DNA of 64,000 nt from Zymoseptoria tritici IPO323 (taxonomy: Eukaryota; Ascomycota; Dothideomycetes; Mycosphaerellales; Mycosphaerellaceae): NCBI RefSeq assembly GCF_000219625.1, contig NC_018215.1, positions 2,232,001 to 2,296,000 of the forward strand, given 5' to 3'. The notes under the pieces are model-generated. The model did not search any database. It was not told where the DNA came from and worked only from the letters and a program-made list of their open reading frames with translations. Shown piece by piece: positions 10,360 through 21,242 of this stretch. Positions within the stretch are counted from its first letter, which is position 1, and each line of letters opens with the position of its first letter. The position numbers and the translations under genes are program-made.

Positions 10360-12195
10360 TCAAGACACTATCTGAGGAGGAGGAGAAAACAGCATGAAAG
10401 AGTTGCTCCAGAAACGAATGCCATCAAGACACTGATCTCGACAAATGGCGCCAGTCTCTTCAGCCATCTCGAGCTCCTCAGTTGCAACTCCCACGCTCCA
10501 GCCGAAACGCTCTGCGGTCTCATGTGCTGTCACGCCTCTACCGAATTCTAATTCGTTCGTGACCGGATCAACAGGCAGAGAGTGGTTCTGTGGCTGTCGC
10601 AGCCAGGCCAGGAGACTTGCAATCGTCTTCTCGTCCGTCCGACTTCGTTCTTGTACGACAAGCAGACCACTACGAAATCGACGTAGACGAATCGGCAACC
10701 GAAGATTATCCCACATATTCGCCGCTTTCCCAAAGTCCGCAGGCGATATGAGTTCGATGCCGTTTCGGGTCCGATTGAAGACTTGCCATAGATCGACAAG
10801 TGACATGATTCCGCCTTCCTTTCGCAGTATGCCTTTCCTATCGTCGGTGAGATATTCTGCCAGATCTCGCGACAACTCCGTGAGGTAGGTCTGCTCAGCG
10901 GATGAGCCGGATCCGAGCATGTCTTTCGTTGTGATCAATCCAAGTGCCGAAGTCGAGTCCGATATCAGCTTTCTAGTCTCGCCGTCAGTCGTCCCGTTCG
11001 ACTGCATTGCGAACTGCTCGGCCATCTTGATGACTTCTTTCGCGGATGTCATCAAAGCTTCGAGATCTTCAAATGCAGTTCCTATCACGGCCTGGTTGTT
11101 CTGACGTAGTGCTGCACCTCGCTGCTCCAGTCCTGCTATACCGACGACTCGTTGCGGTGTGCTGGCTGGAGCTGGAGAGTCTGGCGGCCTCGAAAATCCA
11201 CCTGACTGTGGTGGGGTTTGAGGTGCTCGCGGAACTGGAGGCGCACTTTGTAAGAGCCATTTGCGCTGCACAAGAGCGCCCCTCAGTCGCTCTGTGAAAG
11301 TCTTTTCTCCACCGTCGCGGAACGAGAATTTGATCGTCTCGATCGTGTCGTCTCCGATGATAGTGTTGGTGCTCAACGAAGGTCCAGGACTCTCAGGCCG
11401 ATTTATCGCGGATTCTATGATTTGTGAGCGTCGATGAGAGGCATTCTGTAACGATGCACCGCAGATCTCGCAAGTCGACAAGGAAGGATGATTTTGAAAG
11501 GTACACCGTGGACATTGGTTGGGTGTCGTGGCCGACTGCTGCAGCGAGGACGATCCTGCATTTACAGAGGATACATCGATTGAGTTTCGTGGTGAGGAGA
11601 CTCCTCCTCCAATGTGATTCGACATGGCTGCGATTGCTGCCCTCACTAGATGCACGAGTGGTGGCTTGATCCCACAGGCCTGACATGGTGGAAGCGGTGT
11701 GTGCTGGTTCGCCGTGGAAGGATCGAAGTTTGAAGGCACTGGATTTGACAGGCCGCATATTGGACAGATCCAGGTAGCGTTGATGTCTCGAGAAGGAGCG
11801 GTCGACTGAGGCGTCAAGCGTGGCGATGAAGTCGCAGCTCCGACGAGAGCGTCGCTGGGAGAGGCGTACTTCGGGACAGGACTACGAACTCCCAATGCTG
11901 ATTTCTTCAATGCTTTGGGAAATAGTGTAATCTTCGGCGATGACTTGAGGAACCCAGCATAGAACTCGATCCGGTCGATCTCCTTGAGGTCCACTGCAAC
12001 GGAGTACTTTCTTGGTTCTTCATTGTCGATATAGCACACTCGATGCGATGTGAGATAGGCATGACCATGCTGATAGTTGGGAATCTTGTATTTGCCTTCG
12101 TAGAGTCCGACGCTGTCCTGCACAAAGAGTAAAGTCTCGTCATCGTAGAGCGATGGCCTGAGGGCTGTGGTCAAGTCTAGCTGCCGGAGGAACAT
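10360..12195 (-). CDS. VPS36: ESCRT-II subunit Vps36
   Basis: One uninterrupted frame of 611 residues. The N-terminal GLUE domain is visible (DETLLFVQDSVGLYEGKYKI; HGHAYLTSHRVCYID). It is interrupted, as in yeast Vps36, by two NZF-type zinc fingers (WICPICGLSNPV... CQACG and CPRCTFQNHPSLSTCEICG). After a disordered Pro/Ser segment comes the EAP30/winged-helix half (GIMSLVDLWQVFNRTRNGIE; SGLLVVQERS; ETAERFGWSVGVATEELEMA). Vps36 joins Vps22 and Vps25 in ESCRT-II, binds PI3P and ubiquitin on endosomes, and sorts cargo into multivesicular bodies. It is divergent from THP3, with 408 nt between the two start codons. Confidence 0.93.
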   Translation of the reverse strand: MFLRQLDLTTALRPSLYDDETLLFVQDSVGLYEGKYKIPNYQHGHAYLTSHRVCYIDNEEPRKYSVAVDLKEIDRIEFYAGFLKSSPKITLFPKALKKSALGVRSPVPKYASPSDALVGAATSSPRLTPQSTAPSRDINATWICPICGLSNPVPSNFDPSTANQHTPLPPCQACGIKPPLVHLVRAAIAAMSNHIGGGVSSPRNSIDVSSVNAGSSSLQQSATTPNQCPRCTFQNHPSLSTCEICGASLQNASHRRSQIIESAINRPESPGPSLSTNTIIGDDTIETIKFSFRDGGEKTFTERLRGALVQRKWLLQSAPPVPRAPQTPPQSGGFSRPPDSPAPASTPQRVVGIAGLEQRGAALRQNNQAVIGTAFEDLEALMTSAKEVIKMAEQFAMQSNGTTDGETRKLISDSTSALGLITTKDMLGSGSSAEQTYLTELSRDLAEYLTDDRKGILRKEGGIMSLVDLWQVFNRTRNGIELISPADFGKAANMWDNLRLPIRLRRFRSGLLVVQERSRTDEKTIASLLAWLRQPQNHSLPVDPVTNELEFGRGVTAHETAERFGWSVGVATEELEMAEETGAICRDQCLDGIRFWSNSFMLFSPPPQIVS

Positions 12196-12603
12196 TCGCA
12201 GACATGGAAGAAATTTGTTGCAGCAGTACGATCAAGCTGAGAAGCCGATGATCACTTGAAAAGGCCAGAGATCCACGGAATGCTAAAAAAGTGAAAAGAT
12301 ATCGTCTCGCGAGGCCAATTCATTCATGATATGCTCACGTGGATGTGTTTTGCAAGTCCCATTCACAGGATTTGTGGTCACGTGCTCTCATGCGACTTCC
12401 TTGGCTTCCCGTCACCGTCTTTCCTCATTCTTCTTCCTCTTCAACACCAACAAAGACAGCACTTCACGACGCGAACATCATCCACGATCAAAGGCTGCTC
12501 CATCTGTTAGCACCGCCACACGAACACTTGTCTCCTTCGTCGTTATTCCACAATCTAGTTCCTTTCTGCCACTCTCGGCGCACTGTACGCCGACACGGTC
12601 GCC
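12196..12603. promoter_or_regulatory. Shared upstream region of divergent VPS36 and THP3
   Basis: These 408 nt must carry both promoters. The THP3 side is pyrimidine-rich (about 12405-12450, repeated CTTC/TTCC), as is common before fungal transcription starts. No defined factor site was identified. Confidence 0.5.
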
Positions 12604-14272
12604 ATGACCGCGGAACCGTCCTTCACGCAAGTTGCGGCGAGGCGAACGCTCGCCAAAGACCCACTGCCGCCGCAGGAAACACCCAAGAAGAAGAAGGAAT
12701 ATCCTCCTTCGCTTCTGGATTATGTGACGCGGGCTTTTTCCGAGTTCAACAAACGCAAAGACGAGCCCGCATTCTCCGGCATTCTCGATGCCGATATTCG
12801 CGCGGCACTCTCCAAAGTGATCATGGAAGTGGATGACAGCCCGATCATATATGAGCGTGATTGGAAGGCATTCCCGCTACCTCACCAGATCCTTCTTGAA
12901 GCCCGGCAGCAGGCTGCGCTCTTCAGTCGACAGCAAGAAATGCTTACTAACCCCGATCCCACTGCATCGCTTCAAAATCCTCTGTATGCCACGAATACCG
13001 ATCCGACCGCATCGCTCCAAAACCCTTTGTATGCCACAGGAGCTGGCACGCGAAAACGGAAATCACCGGACCAAAACGGCAGCGAATCGCACGGACGAGC
13101 CGTCACACCACCGTGGAAGAAGAAGAACACTATGGCGAAATTGACATTGGCCGATCGTGTGACTGGCGCTGTTGGCAAGAGTAAGAATCAGGATAAGAAG
13201 CGCAAAGAGACGACCAACACCAGCTGGTTCGATACCAGCTCAGATGCGCTTGAGCGACGCCGGCAACGTTTCGGTCAGATTTCCTCCGATGATATCTCCC
13301 CCATTTCCTCTCCCCGTATAGATGTTTCTTCACACGACGCGCACGCTGGACCCATCATTGGAACATGTCAGACACTCGAAAAGAACTACTTTCGGTTGAC
13401 GGCGCCTCCTATTCCAAGCTCAGTTCGACCAGTACCTGTTCTAGAGAAGACATTGGCACTCATCATAGACAAATGGCGCACCGACAAGGACTACACATAT
13501 GTCTGCGATCAACTGAAGTCACTACGACAAGACCTCACGGTCCAGCGCATCAAGACGGCATTCACCATCAAGGTGTACGAAGTACACGCGCGCATTGCCC
13601 TGCAGATGAAGGACTTGGGTGAGTACAACCAGTGTCAGACGCAGTTGCGTGCACTGTACAAGATGAGGTTGGGCGAGAATGGCGGCAGTGGCGGAGAAGA
13701 AGATGAGTTTTTGGCTTACCGCATCCTGTATCTGATTTACACGCGAAACCGGGTCGACATGAACAACATGTTGGCCGAACTAACTCCAGCAGACAAGAAT
13801 GGGCCTTTCGTGCAGCTTGCTCTCCAGGTGCGCAAGGCCCTCGCGTCCGGCAACTACCATAAATTCTTCCAGCTATACAACGATTCCCACGACACTGGTA
13901 TGGTACCATACCTGATGGATATGTTCGTTGCTCGAGAGCGGCTTGCTGCGCTGGCTGCCATGGGGAAGGCGTGAGTAGTACCTCAATCTGGCCTGCATCG
14001 TCATTTGCTGACTTCTTTCCAGATACAAGCCCGACGTGAACAGTGAATTCGTGGCCAGAGAGCTTGCATTTCACATCGACAGCCCTGCTGACTCGGTGTT
14101 TGACAACGCAACTCTTCAGGCTTGTCTCGCGTTCATCTGCCAAAACAACGGCGAGAATCTCTTACAAGAAAAGGACGGATCTACGCGCTTCCTCACTGGC
14201 AAGGCCGGCAACATTCTCGAGAACGCCAAGCGAGCTGCCTTCGGCATGACCGACATCAAAGGTCAAATATGA
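12604..14272 (+). CDS. THP3: SAC3/GANP-family protein, Thp3 (LENG8)-like
   Basis: Exons 12604-13970 and 14023-14272 flank a 52-nt intron and give 538 residues. The disordered N-terminal half contains Lys-rich segments and a tandem repeat. The C-terminal half (from about residue 250: GTCQTLEKNYFRLTAPPIPS, then the PCI-like helices EYNQCQTQLRALYKM) is the SAC3/GANP domain typical of Thp3/LENG8. Yeast Thp3 works with Csn12 in transcription elongation and mRNA maturation in the nucleus. The second exon completes the PCI winged helix (YKPDVNSEFVARELAFH). The assignment to Thp3 rather than another SAC3-domain protein rests on the phrase order and is fairly secure. Confidence 0.85.
12955..13038 (+). 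repeat. In-frame 45-nt tandem duplication inside THP3
   Basis: The protein unit DPTASLQNPLYATNT at 12955-12999 is followed at once by DPTASLQNPLYAT at 13000-13038. The peptide copies are identical over 13 residues, while the DNA differs at several third positions. Confidence 0.85.
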
Positions 14273-16605
14273 TAGACTCACCGTTTTCGACTTCGCGCAT
14301 CATCGGTGAAAAGCACATGGACCGTCCGACCGCGTTGCACTTCCCATCCACATCTTCAAGACCGCTCCTCCGATCTCATTGCTTCACCTGATTCCTGCGC
14401 GGCGCAGAACTAACCTCATTCGAACGAGCTTTGCCTGTTGTGCCGGAAGGGAGACACCGGAGGAAAGCTGGTGTCGGCATTTGATGGACTTGCTTTCGGC
14501 TCATGATCGTCCTCTGTGTCCGGCGAGAGAGAAGCACGGTATTCCATGTCGGATACGGCACGCCGTCGGTCGGGTTCTTTACAGTAGCCTGCTTGTCGAG
14601 TTCGAGCGTCGAGACGACAAGGCTTTGGCAGGCCTCAACTGGGTTCGTGCACTGTCCTTAGGATCGGTTTTCGGCATGGCTTGGATTGGTGATGATACCA
14701 AGGGAGTGTGAGCATGGTGATAGTGACGCGTACTTCATATCCATGCGCGATCTTCAGACATCCAGACAGTCGGCTCTGAGATGTCAAAGACATTTAAGAT
14801 CGATACCAATAGCAACGATGTTTTGTTGAGAATGAAATGGCTGCACAACGCGCGTTCGGATTCAAATCCCGCGACATCTAGCTACGATCAACCCAGACCG
14901 ATCTCAACATGTTCCTGCAGCGAAGTCGACCAGGTCAGGTACCAGCAGCGATTGAGTGGTCGTGCTTGTCGACCCAACGGTGCATTCGCGACAAAGATGC
15001 AAGAATAGATTGCTGGGCTATTCGGCATATGTCATGCAGCTCGGGAGTCAGTCGCGCATGCTCCAGCCGCCAGCGCATCGTTCGCCGCCATGTTTCTATA
15101 TTCTCATTGCTCGATTCAGAGATGCTGTAATCTGGCGTGGGAATCGAGAGGGTTCTTGAAACGTGGTCCCTGAAGGGTCCATGTCGAAGAACGGCTGGCG
15201 TTCAGTGATTTCCAACCCGGTTATGATGTTTTATTGCAAGGACGTCCTGGTCTGTTGGTCGATCGGCATGATGCGAGTACCTATTTCGTGATCTTGAACT
15301 GGATGACAGGTGTGGCGAAGAAGGGACGACGTTTCGGTGTGGTGTGGTGGGTATAAATCTCAACAACAACACTATTGTTGACAGCGAAGTGGGCGGAGCA
15401 CCGAGAGGCGAACACGGACAGCATCCCAGGAGGAGCAAACAGGTTGGCAACATGTCGGCTCATTTGGGCGTCAAGCAGCCGCCTGTGCGGTAGACCGCCA
15501 TTCGTATGTCGAGGCACAACGGCGAGCGAATCCGTACATTCGGCGGCTGCAGCTGTTCGTGGAGAGGCTTGCATACAGAGCGGCGGACGAACCGTAGAGG
15601 GAAGGATATGGCGTACATTTGAGGGTTGAGAGTCGATTGAAAGGGATGGCTTGTGTGTCGTGTGTGTACTGTTGTGTCGGGGATCTGCCCCACTCGGCAA
15701 TGAGGTCGTCGGGCTGCCACGAGGGTTGTGGAAGTGCTTCTTCTGGTACTACTGGTAGGCTCTGCATGTGGTCTTGGTGCTGTACCGCTCCGAGTTTTCT
15801 CGCCATGTGGTACTCCGTCTGACTACCACCGAACCTACCGCACTCTGTCGTCCGTCCGCCCCAATCTGGCCGTAAACAGAGCGTACAGACTCAGATCCAC
15901 GTTCATCGCTCCGTCATTGCTGTCACTCCAGGCCTTGTTGCTGCCACGTGCAACCCCGGTCAGTCGCTATTGTTGGCGCATCTTCGGTGGAGTCTGGGAC
16001 AAAGCAAGCGGCGGGCGATCATCAAACTTTGGCCCGAATACAGTCGAGAGGGAAACAAGAGAAGCACAGGTATCGTCTTGTTCAGCTATTGTGAGACAGA
16101 TCAAGAGATCACCGTCTTGCCTTGTTGAGATTGACCTGCTCCTCCGAGGTGTCGTGCCTTGAACACAGCAGCCGTTGCGGCTTCTTTCTTGTGCAATCCG
16201 GACGATTTCGCCGTTGGACGGGAACGCACGCTACCAACCTACTCTCACGCTTCGACGCATCCGATTCCCATACACCACGCACCAACACAACACCGCCACC
16301 ACCCCGCCTCCGCGCCTGCAATCGAAAACACTGCTTTTCGCGACTTTACTCCCTCCCACCGCGACCGAGGCAGGCGACGACGTATACGATAGTGGCTCAT
16401 TCCGCCGGAAATCGCGACCAGAGACGACTTCGGCTTTGTGACGGCTGTCTTACACCCACATTCATTGTTCGGCAGGCGCAGAGAGGACACCATTCTTACC
16501 ACGGTCGCTTAAGAGGAGGACAATCGCGAAGGTACAGTGCTATTGTGCGCGCGACAATTTCCTTTCTGTAAGAGGCGCGCTCAAGTGTGAGCATAAGCAG
16601 CAAGG
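14273..16605. other. Long intergenic stretch, 2333 nt
   Basis: This holds the THP3 3' UTR and the BEM1 upstream region. The last part (about 16160-16600) is rich in CACC/CAAC and pyrimidines, with several short upstream ATG frames, and may be a long BEM1 leader. A minus-strand frame at 15471-15806 has a protein-like start but no recognised relative, and its tail looks random. A B-box-like TTCAAAT at 14864-14870 is not flanked by a pairing T stem. No RNA gene is supported. Confidence 0.4.
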
Positions 16606-18520
16606 ATGGACAAAATGGCTATGAAGGTAGGCAGTGCACGCGGGACATCCGGTCTGCACATCGCGCTGACAAGGAACAGTTCCGACGGTCGATCAAGAGC
16701 GACAAGCACGACTCGGCGAAACAACCTGTTCCGATATCAGTCCAGAACAAGGACGCCATCGCAATCGAGCCGCCCAAAAAGGTACGAGAGAGCAGCCGTA
16801 GAAGCCGCGCGCGTTTCCATTCAGGAAGATTCCCCACTGACGTCGCAATACACAGGTCATAAAAGCGATATACGATTACAATGCGCCCGCCGACTCTGAC
16901 ATGTATCTTTCCTTTTCTGCCGGCGACTTCCTGCACGTTCTGAGCCGCGAAAACGATGCGGACTGGTACGAAGCCTGCAACCCCTTGCGCAATGCGCGAG
17001 GACTGGTTCCAGTGAAATATTTCGAGATTGTTGGAAAGACAGTGCGCGACAGCGGCGACTCCGCGCAATCCATATCCAGTACCACACACGATAGCGGCTA
17101 CGCCGAGGGCTCTACCCCACCTGCGCCGAGAATGAGTACCGTACCGCCAATGCCGGGCCACCGACCAACCAAGTCTTACAGTGGGAGCAAGGCACCCGGC
17201 GGTGTTTATGGCGTCGTGTCGTACGACTTCCACGCGGAACGACCGGACGAGCTGGATGCAAAGGAGGGTGAGGCGATCATTGTCATAGCGCAGTCGAATC
17301 CGGAATGGTTTGTCGCAAAGCCTATAACTCGCCTAGGAGGACCCGGACTCATTCCAGTATCATTCATCGAGATTCGAGACATGACGACGGGCAAGGCTGT
17401 GGAGGATCCGGTGGCCGCGGTGTCGGCGGCAGGCATTCCAAAGGTGGAGGAGTGGAAAAAGATGGCGGCCGAATACAAGAACAACAGCGTACCTCTCGGC
17501 ACTGTGTCAATCTCCGGTAATCTCGAGCAGGGCATGGGACGAATGAGCGTGAACGGACAGAGCGCATATGGACAGCAAAGACATTCTCGGCAGACCAGCA
17601 TGTCGCAGCAGAACGTCTTCGCCGCGGTGCGAGCGTCTGTACCGCGATTCATCTTTTCGGACGACAAATTCCACTTCATCGTGGAGTGCAGGCTGTCAAA
17701 CGGCTCGCACTGGGATCTTTCGCGCATTTACGAGGACTTTTACGAACTGCAAATTAATTTGATCAACGCATTTCCCGAAGAGGCGAGGACGGCACCGAAT
17801 AAACCCCGGATACTGCCATACATGCCAGGACCGGTCAAGTTTGTCACAGACAGCATCAGCGAGGGACGAAGAGCAAATCTGGACGAGTACCTCCGCGATC
17901 TGCTAAAGCTGGCACCACACATCACAAACTCATCCCTGGTACGGAACTTCTTCGCACCACGGGAAGGCGACTACGAAATCGATCCGAACGCAGTGGATCT
18001 CAACGAACACGCCCGACCCTCCGATCCTCGCGCACGATACTCCCAATCCTCGCAAATATCCCACCAAACAACCGCTCCCGTTCGGCCATCGCACCAATAC
18101 TCCGCCTCCCAATCCACAACCCTCAACTCCGCCACTGGACCCTACGCGCACCGCCCTTCTCAATCTTCCCAAGCCAACGGCTCCTTCACTTCCAGCCAAC
18201 AAACCCTCCCCGCGCCCGGCGGCGGCACCAGCACGCCCAACGCGCCGGTGAAAGTCAAGGCCTGGTTCGACCGCGATACGTGCGTCGTCATCCGCATGGC
18301 GCCGCGGGGACAATTCACGTACGACGAACTGCACAAGAAAATCGTGGAGAGGAGGAAGTTGGAGTATAAGGGTCAGGATCAGGATGATGAGGATCTGGAT
18401 ATTGAGTATCGGGATGAGAAGGATGGGGAGTATTATCGATTGGAAGGGGATGAGGATCTGGATATCGCCGTGGAGAGGAATGAGAAGTTGACGTTGGCGG
18501 TGAGGGCGGCGGGGTCGTGA
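16606..18520 (+). CDS. BEM1: Polarity scaffold Bem1 (SH3-SH3-PX-PB1)
   Basis: Three exons are read: 16606-16626 (only seven codons, MDKMAMK), 16680-16781 and 16856-18520, for 595 residues. The second junction joins EPPKK to VIKAIYDYNAP, restoring the first SH3 domain (about 42-100). The second SH3 (GVVSYDFHAERPDELDAKEG) is near 145-205. A PX domain (FIVECRLSNGSHWDLSRIYE...) is near 275-390. After a Ser/Gln-rich linker comes a C-terminal PB1 domain (VKVKAWFDRDTCVVIRMAPR). Bem1 holds Cdc24, Cdc42 and PAK kinases at sites of polarised growth and binds phosphoinositides through PX. The PB1 domain pairs with Cdc24. Confidence 0.93.
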
Positions 18521-19029
18521 ATGTGGTGGGATGGATTGATGGATGAATGCATGGATGAATGCATGGTTGCAATGCGAGGAATCTAGGACGATATTTTTAT
18601 TTTGTGTGCTTCGATGTGGAGCGTGGTATTCTTTTCATGCGCGATGGAGGGAAAAGAGGAACGGAGGGTGGAGTTGAGTCGTGGAGATGTTCCTGCTTTT
18701 TTGCTGCCTATACCCTTTTGAAGAACGAAAATTGGCAGTTTTGGAAATATGGCTAATATGTTCTTCTTTTCGAAGGAAAGACACATTCATCAATGCTGAT
18801 GATCTCCTTTCCATGCAGTCAAATGCTGTTGTACTTCCCAGCCGCCTGCTCGCGTCCATTCCCATGATAGAGATGCTACCGCTCTTGTATTGATCGATCA
18901 TCAGCCCGCACACATGCCGTTGTACTTCTGACTTGACTGGCCGTATACATGCCCGCACATTGCTGAGTTGTCTGGAGATTTAGCTATCTGTCGACCCACA
19001 CGAAACGACAATGCAGACATTGAAACTAC
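18521..19029. other. Intergenic stretch, 509 nt, between convergent genes
   Basis: BEM1 and the DUF4246 gene point at each other here, so this should contain both 3' UTRs. It starts with a short tandem repeat (18539-18562) and includes T/A-rich runs near 18593 and 18750. Confidence 0.45.
18539..18562 (+). repeat. Two tandem copies of a 12-mer
   Basis: The unit ATGGATGAATGC occurs at 18539-18550 and 18551-18562, just after the BEM1 stop codon. A third partial copy (ATGG) follows. Confidence 0.85.
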
Positions 19030-20914
19030 TCAGTGCTCGCAGAAGTTGAAGGTGTCCTGTACGCAGATCAGTCATCAATCAGAGAGCATTGAACATCCGG
19101 CGTGCTTGCTCACCTCACTGGGTATCTCGTCAAATTCGGCAGTGAAGGCACCCCGCTCCTTCATTAATTCCTCCCTCGCCTCGCATGCTTGCTTCCAGGT
19201 CATCGGTAAGTCTTCCACGTCGTCGATAATGTGGTCGAACAACTCCACAGGCAGTCTAGCGAAGAGTTCGACTTTGCGGATTTCCGCGGCCCACCAATCA
19301 CGACGCTGCGGTGGCACGTTTGCCGTGGAGAGCACCTGGACGTGCGGGTCCACCAGAAACATGGCGAGGATCTTGCGGTGTCCGGGCTTCGACTTGTCTT
19401 GTAGCTGAAAGGGACCAACCTTGTGCTGGAGCACGTTGGGAAAGGCAAGTATACGACCCGGCTTTGTGAGGACTTTGCCGAGTTCTTGGACGGCGCTGCC
19501 TCCCCAGTTGACACCGTACATCTTGCACATGGTAATGCCCTCACCCTGTGCGCACTGGTCGCGCAGCTCTTCTGCGTCGACGTGTTGACGGCAGTGGAGG
19601 TGGCTGTCCGTAACGTTGTCAGAGTCGTAGTAGAACAATGCCGTTGCTGCGATGTGCTCGTTCAAACAGCCTTCTATGTGCCAGTTGCTGCCATCGTATC
19701 GTGGATTCTCCGGCGTTAACACGACGTTAGCCAGCTTGAAGATGACTTGCAAACCTTCCGAGAACCTGGTGCGTAGATCCAGTCGCTGGGCTTTGGCTTC
19801 CTGTGCCTGCGCGTCGAAGGAAGCAAACTTGACTGCCGAAGGCTGCTGCTTGAGCACCCAGGTGTCGTAATCCGGATCCTCCCAGTCCACATCGTCGTCC
19901 GTCTCGCCGTTCGATCCCACGGGCGGGACGAGACCCTCAATGCCGATGTGCCGGTCTTCGATACGCGACCGCGAGTGGAACCATGACAGACATTCGTTCC
20001 AAAGAGGAACTGCTTTGTCGACTGCAGTCTCCAGGACGCGATAGGTGTCTTTATGTTGATCCGGATGAAGGTTGTTCACGTAGCTGGCGATGTAGGCCTT
20101 GCCATTCTGATGGAATTCGATCTCGGAAGGCAGCCATTGAAAGGACCCCCAGGCCTGCATGAATTTGATGTTGTCCCACATGAGATGCATGTGAACTTTG
20201 CGCTTCTCTTTGACCTCTCGCGGCACTGGGCATATCTTGCCTTTGTTGATATACTCTACACATCCTTCCAGTGGTACCAGAGAGTCTGACAAGACTCGGG
20301 TCTTGCCAAATTCTAGCGGGAACAGAGATGGATGAAGGAGATCAAGGACCTGTTTGTTGGTATGAGGATGCCAGTCTTTGCAGCGATCCGGAACGTTTTC
20401 GAAGTCCAGCACTGCCGATTTGAGTGATGTCCAGAACACATCAGTAAGGTCCAAGTCCGACTTCACTACGGTGATTTTGACATCCAGAACGTGAACGACG
20501 CCATGTCGCTGAAGATAGGCAGCTTTGTCGTGAAGCTCAGCGAGGCACTTTGCCGCCAGGTCAGCGACTGTGGGCATAGCGTCATCTTCCGACTTGGGAT
20601 TCGATACTCACATAGTCAAAGCTCTTCTGATCCAGGTGATCAGACGAGCGTTGCTGCTGCTGCTCGGTACCGCAAGCTTCCTGTCTCCAACGCGCAACAA
20701 TCTCATCCTTCTTGATCTTTTCCCACCAACCTGGCTTGTCGGTGATCTGCCCAACAAATTCCAGCATTCGCCGCTCTCGTAAAGTGACGGCAGAGACGGC
20801 GAAGAAGTCTTCGATGGCATGTGGAAACCTGTCGTCGTCGTCGTGGCCGGTGCCACGCCAGTTGTATTCCGCCAACCTCAATGGCAAGCCAAATCCTGGT
20901 CGTTGGATCTTCAT
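19030..20914 (-). CDS. DUF4246 family protein
   Basis: Exons 20914-20608, 20567-19114 and 19056-19030 give 595 residues. The first begins MKIQRPGFGLPLRL, the usual opening of the family. The last adds only DTFNFCEH; many members end in a similar FN(F/L)CEH. Without the last intron the protein would end in unrelated sequence. Intron 1 is just 40 nt (GTATCG...CACAG); its junction gives FDYVIADLAAKC, in line with relatives. The core has a likely Fe(II)/2-oxoglutarate-type fold, judging from HLHCRQHVDAEEL and KPGHRKILAMFLVDP with conserved His/Asp and Arg, but this is inference. Function is unknown. DUF4246 proteins are common in ascomycetes. Confidence 0.82.
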
Positions 20915-21242
20915 CGTGAGTGTGCGGCGCGGCGATAGCCGTGATTTCGAAGTCGATTTGAAGCTGATCAGAACGTCGATCGTGATGTGTCTGAGAAAGT
21001 TTCCGCGCAAAATGTCAACGTGATAACTTCACTTCGTCAGGAAGGCGGAGCTGAGCCGCACGCGAGTGCAGCCTGGCACCCGCGAGGCAGGAACACCCTC
21101 AGCGACCACACGTGCCGATTGACGACGCGCGAAAATCGCAACCTCTCTTGAACGACATGGAAGCGCTCTGAACGAACAGAACCGTATGATACAACTTGGT
21201 CATGATTCGTTTTGTACACTATTATTCACAATGCCTCCTCTT
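20915..21242. other. Intergenic stretch, 328 nt
   Basis: This is the upstream region of the DUF4246 gene and the downstream region of the CFEM receptor gene. Both are on the minus strand. Nothing else was recognised. Confidence 0.4.

Noticed and set aside
14855..14885. TTCAAAT with neighbouring bases like a tRNA B box
   Set aside because: The flanking bases do not form a T stem, and no acceptor stem, D-arm or anticodon arm could be found around it.
15471..15806. A 111-codon minus-strand frame with a protein-like start
   Set aside because: Only the first 40 residues look plausible. No continuation by splicing and no known family could be seen.
16125..16571. A 149-codon frame upstream of BEM1
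   Set aside because: It lies in a likely leader region, is Arg/Thr/Cys-rich in a random way, and has no relation to the BEM1 frame.
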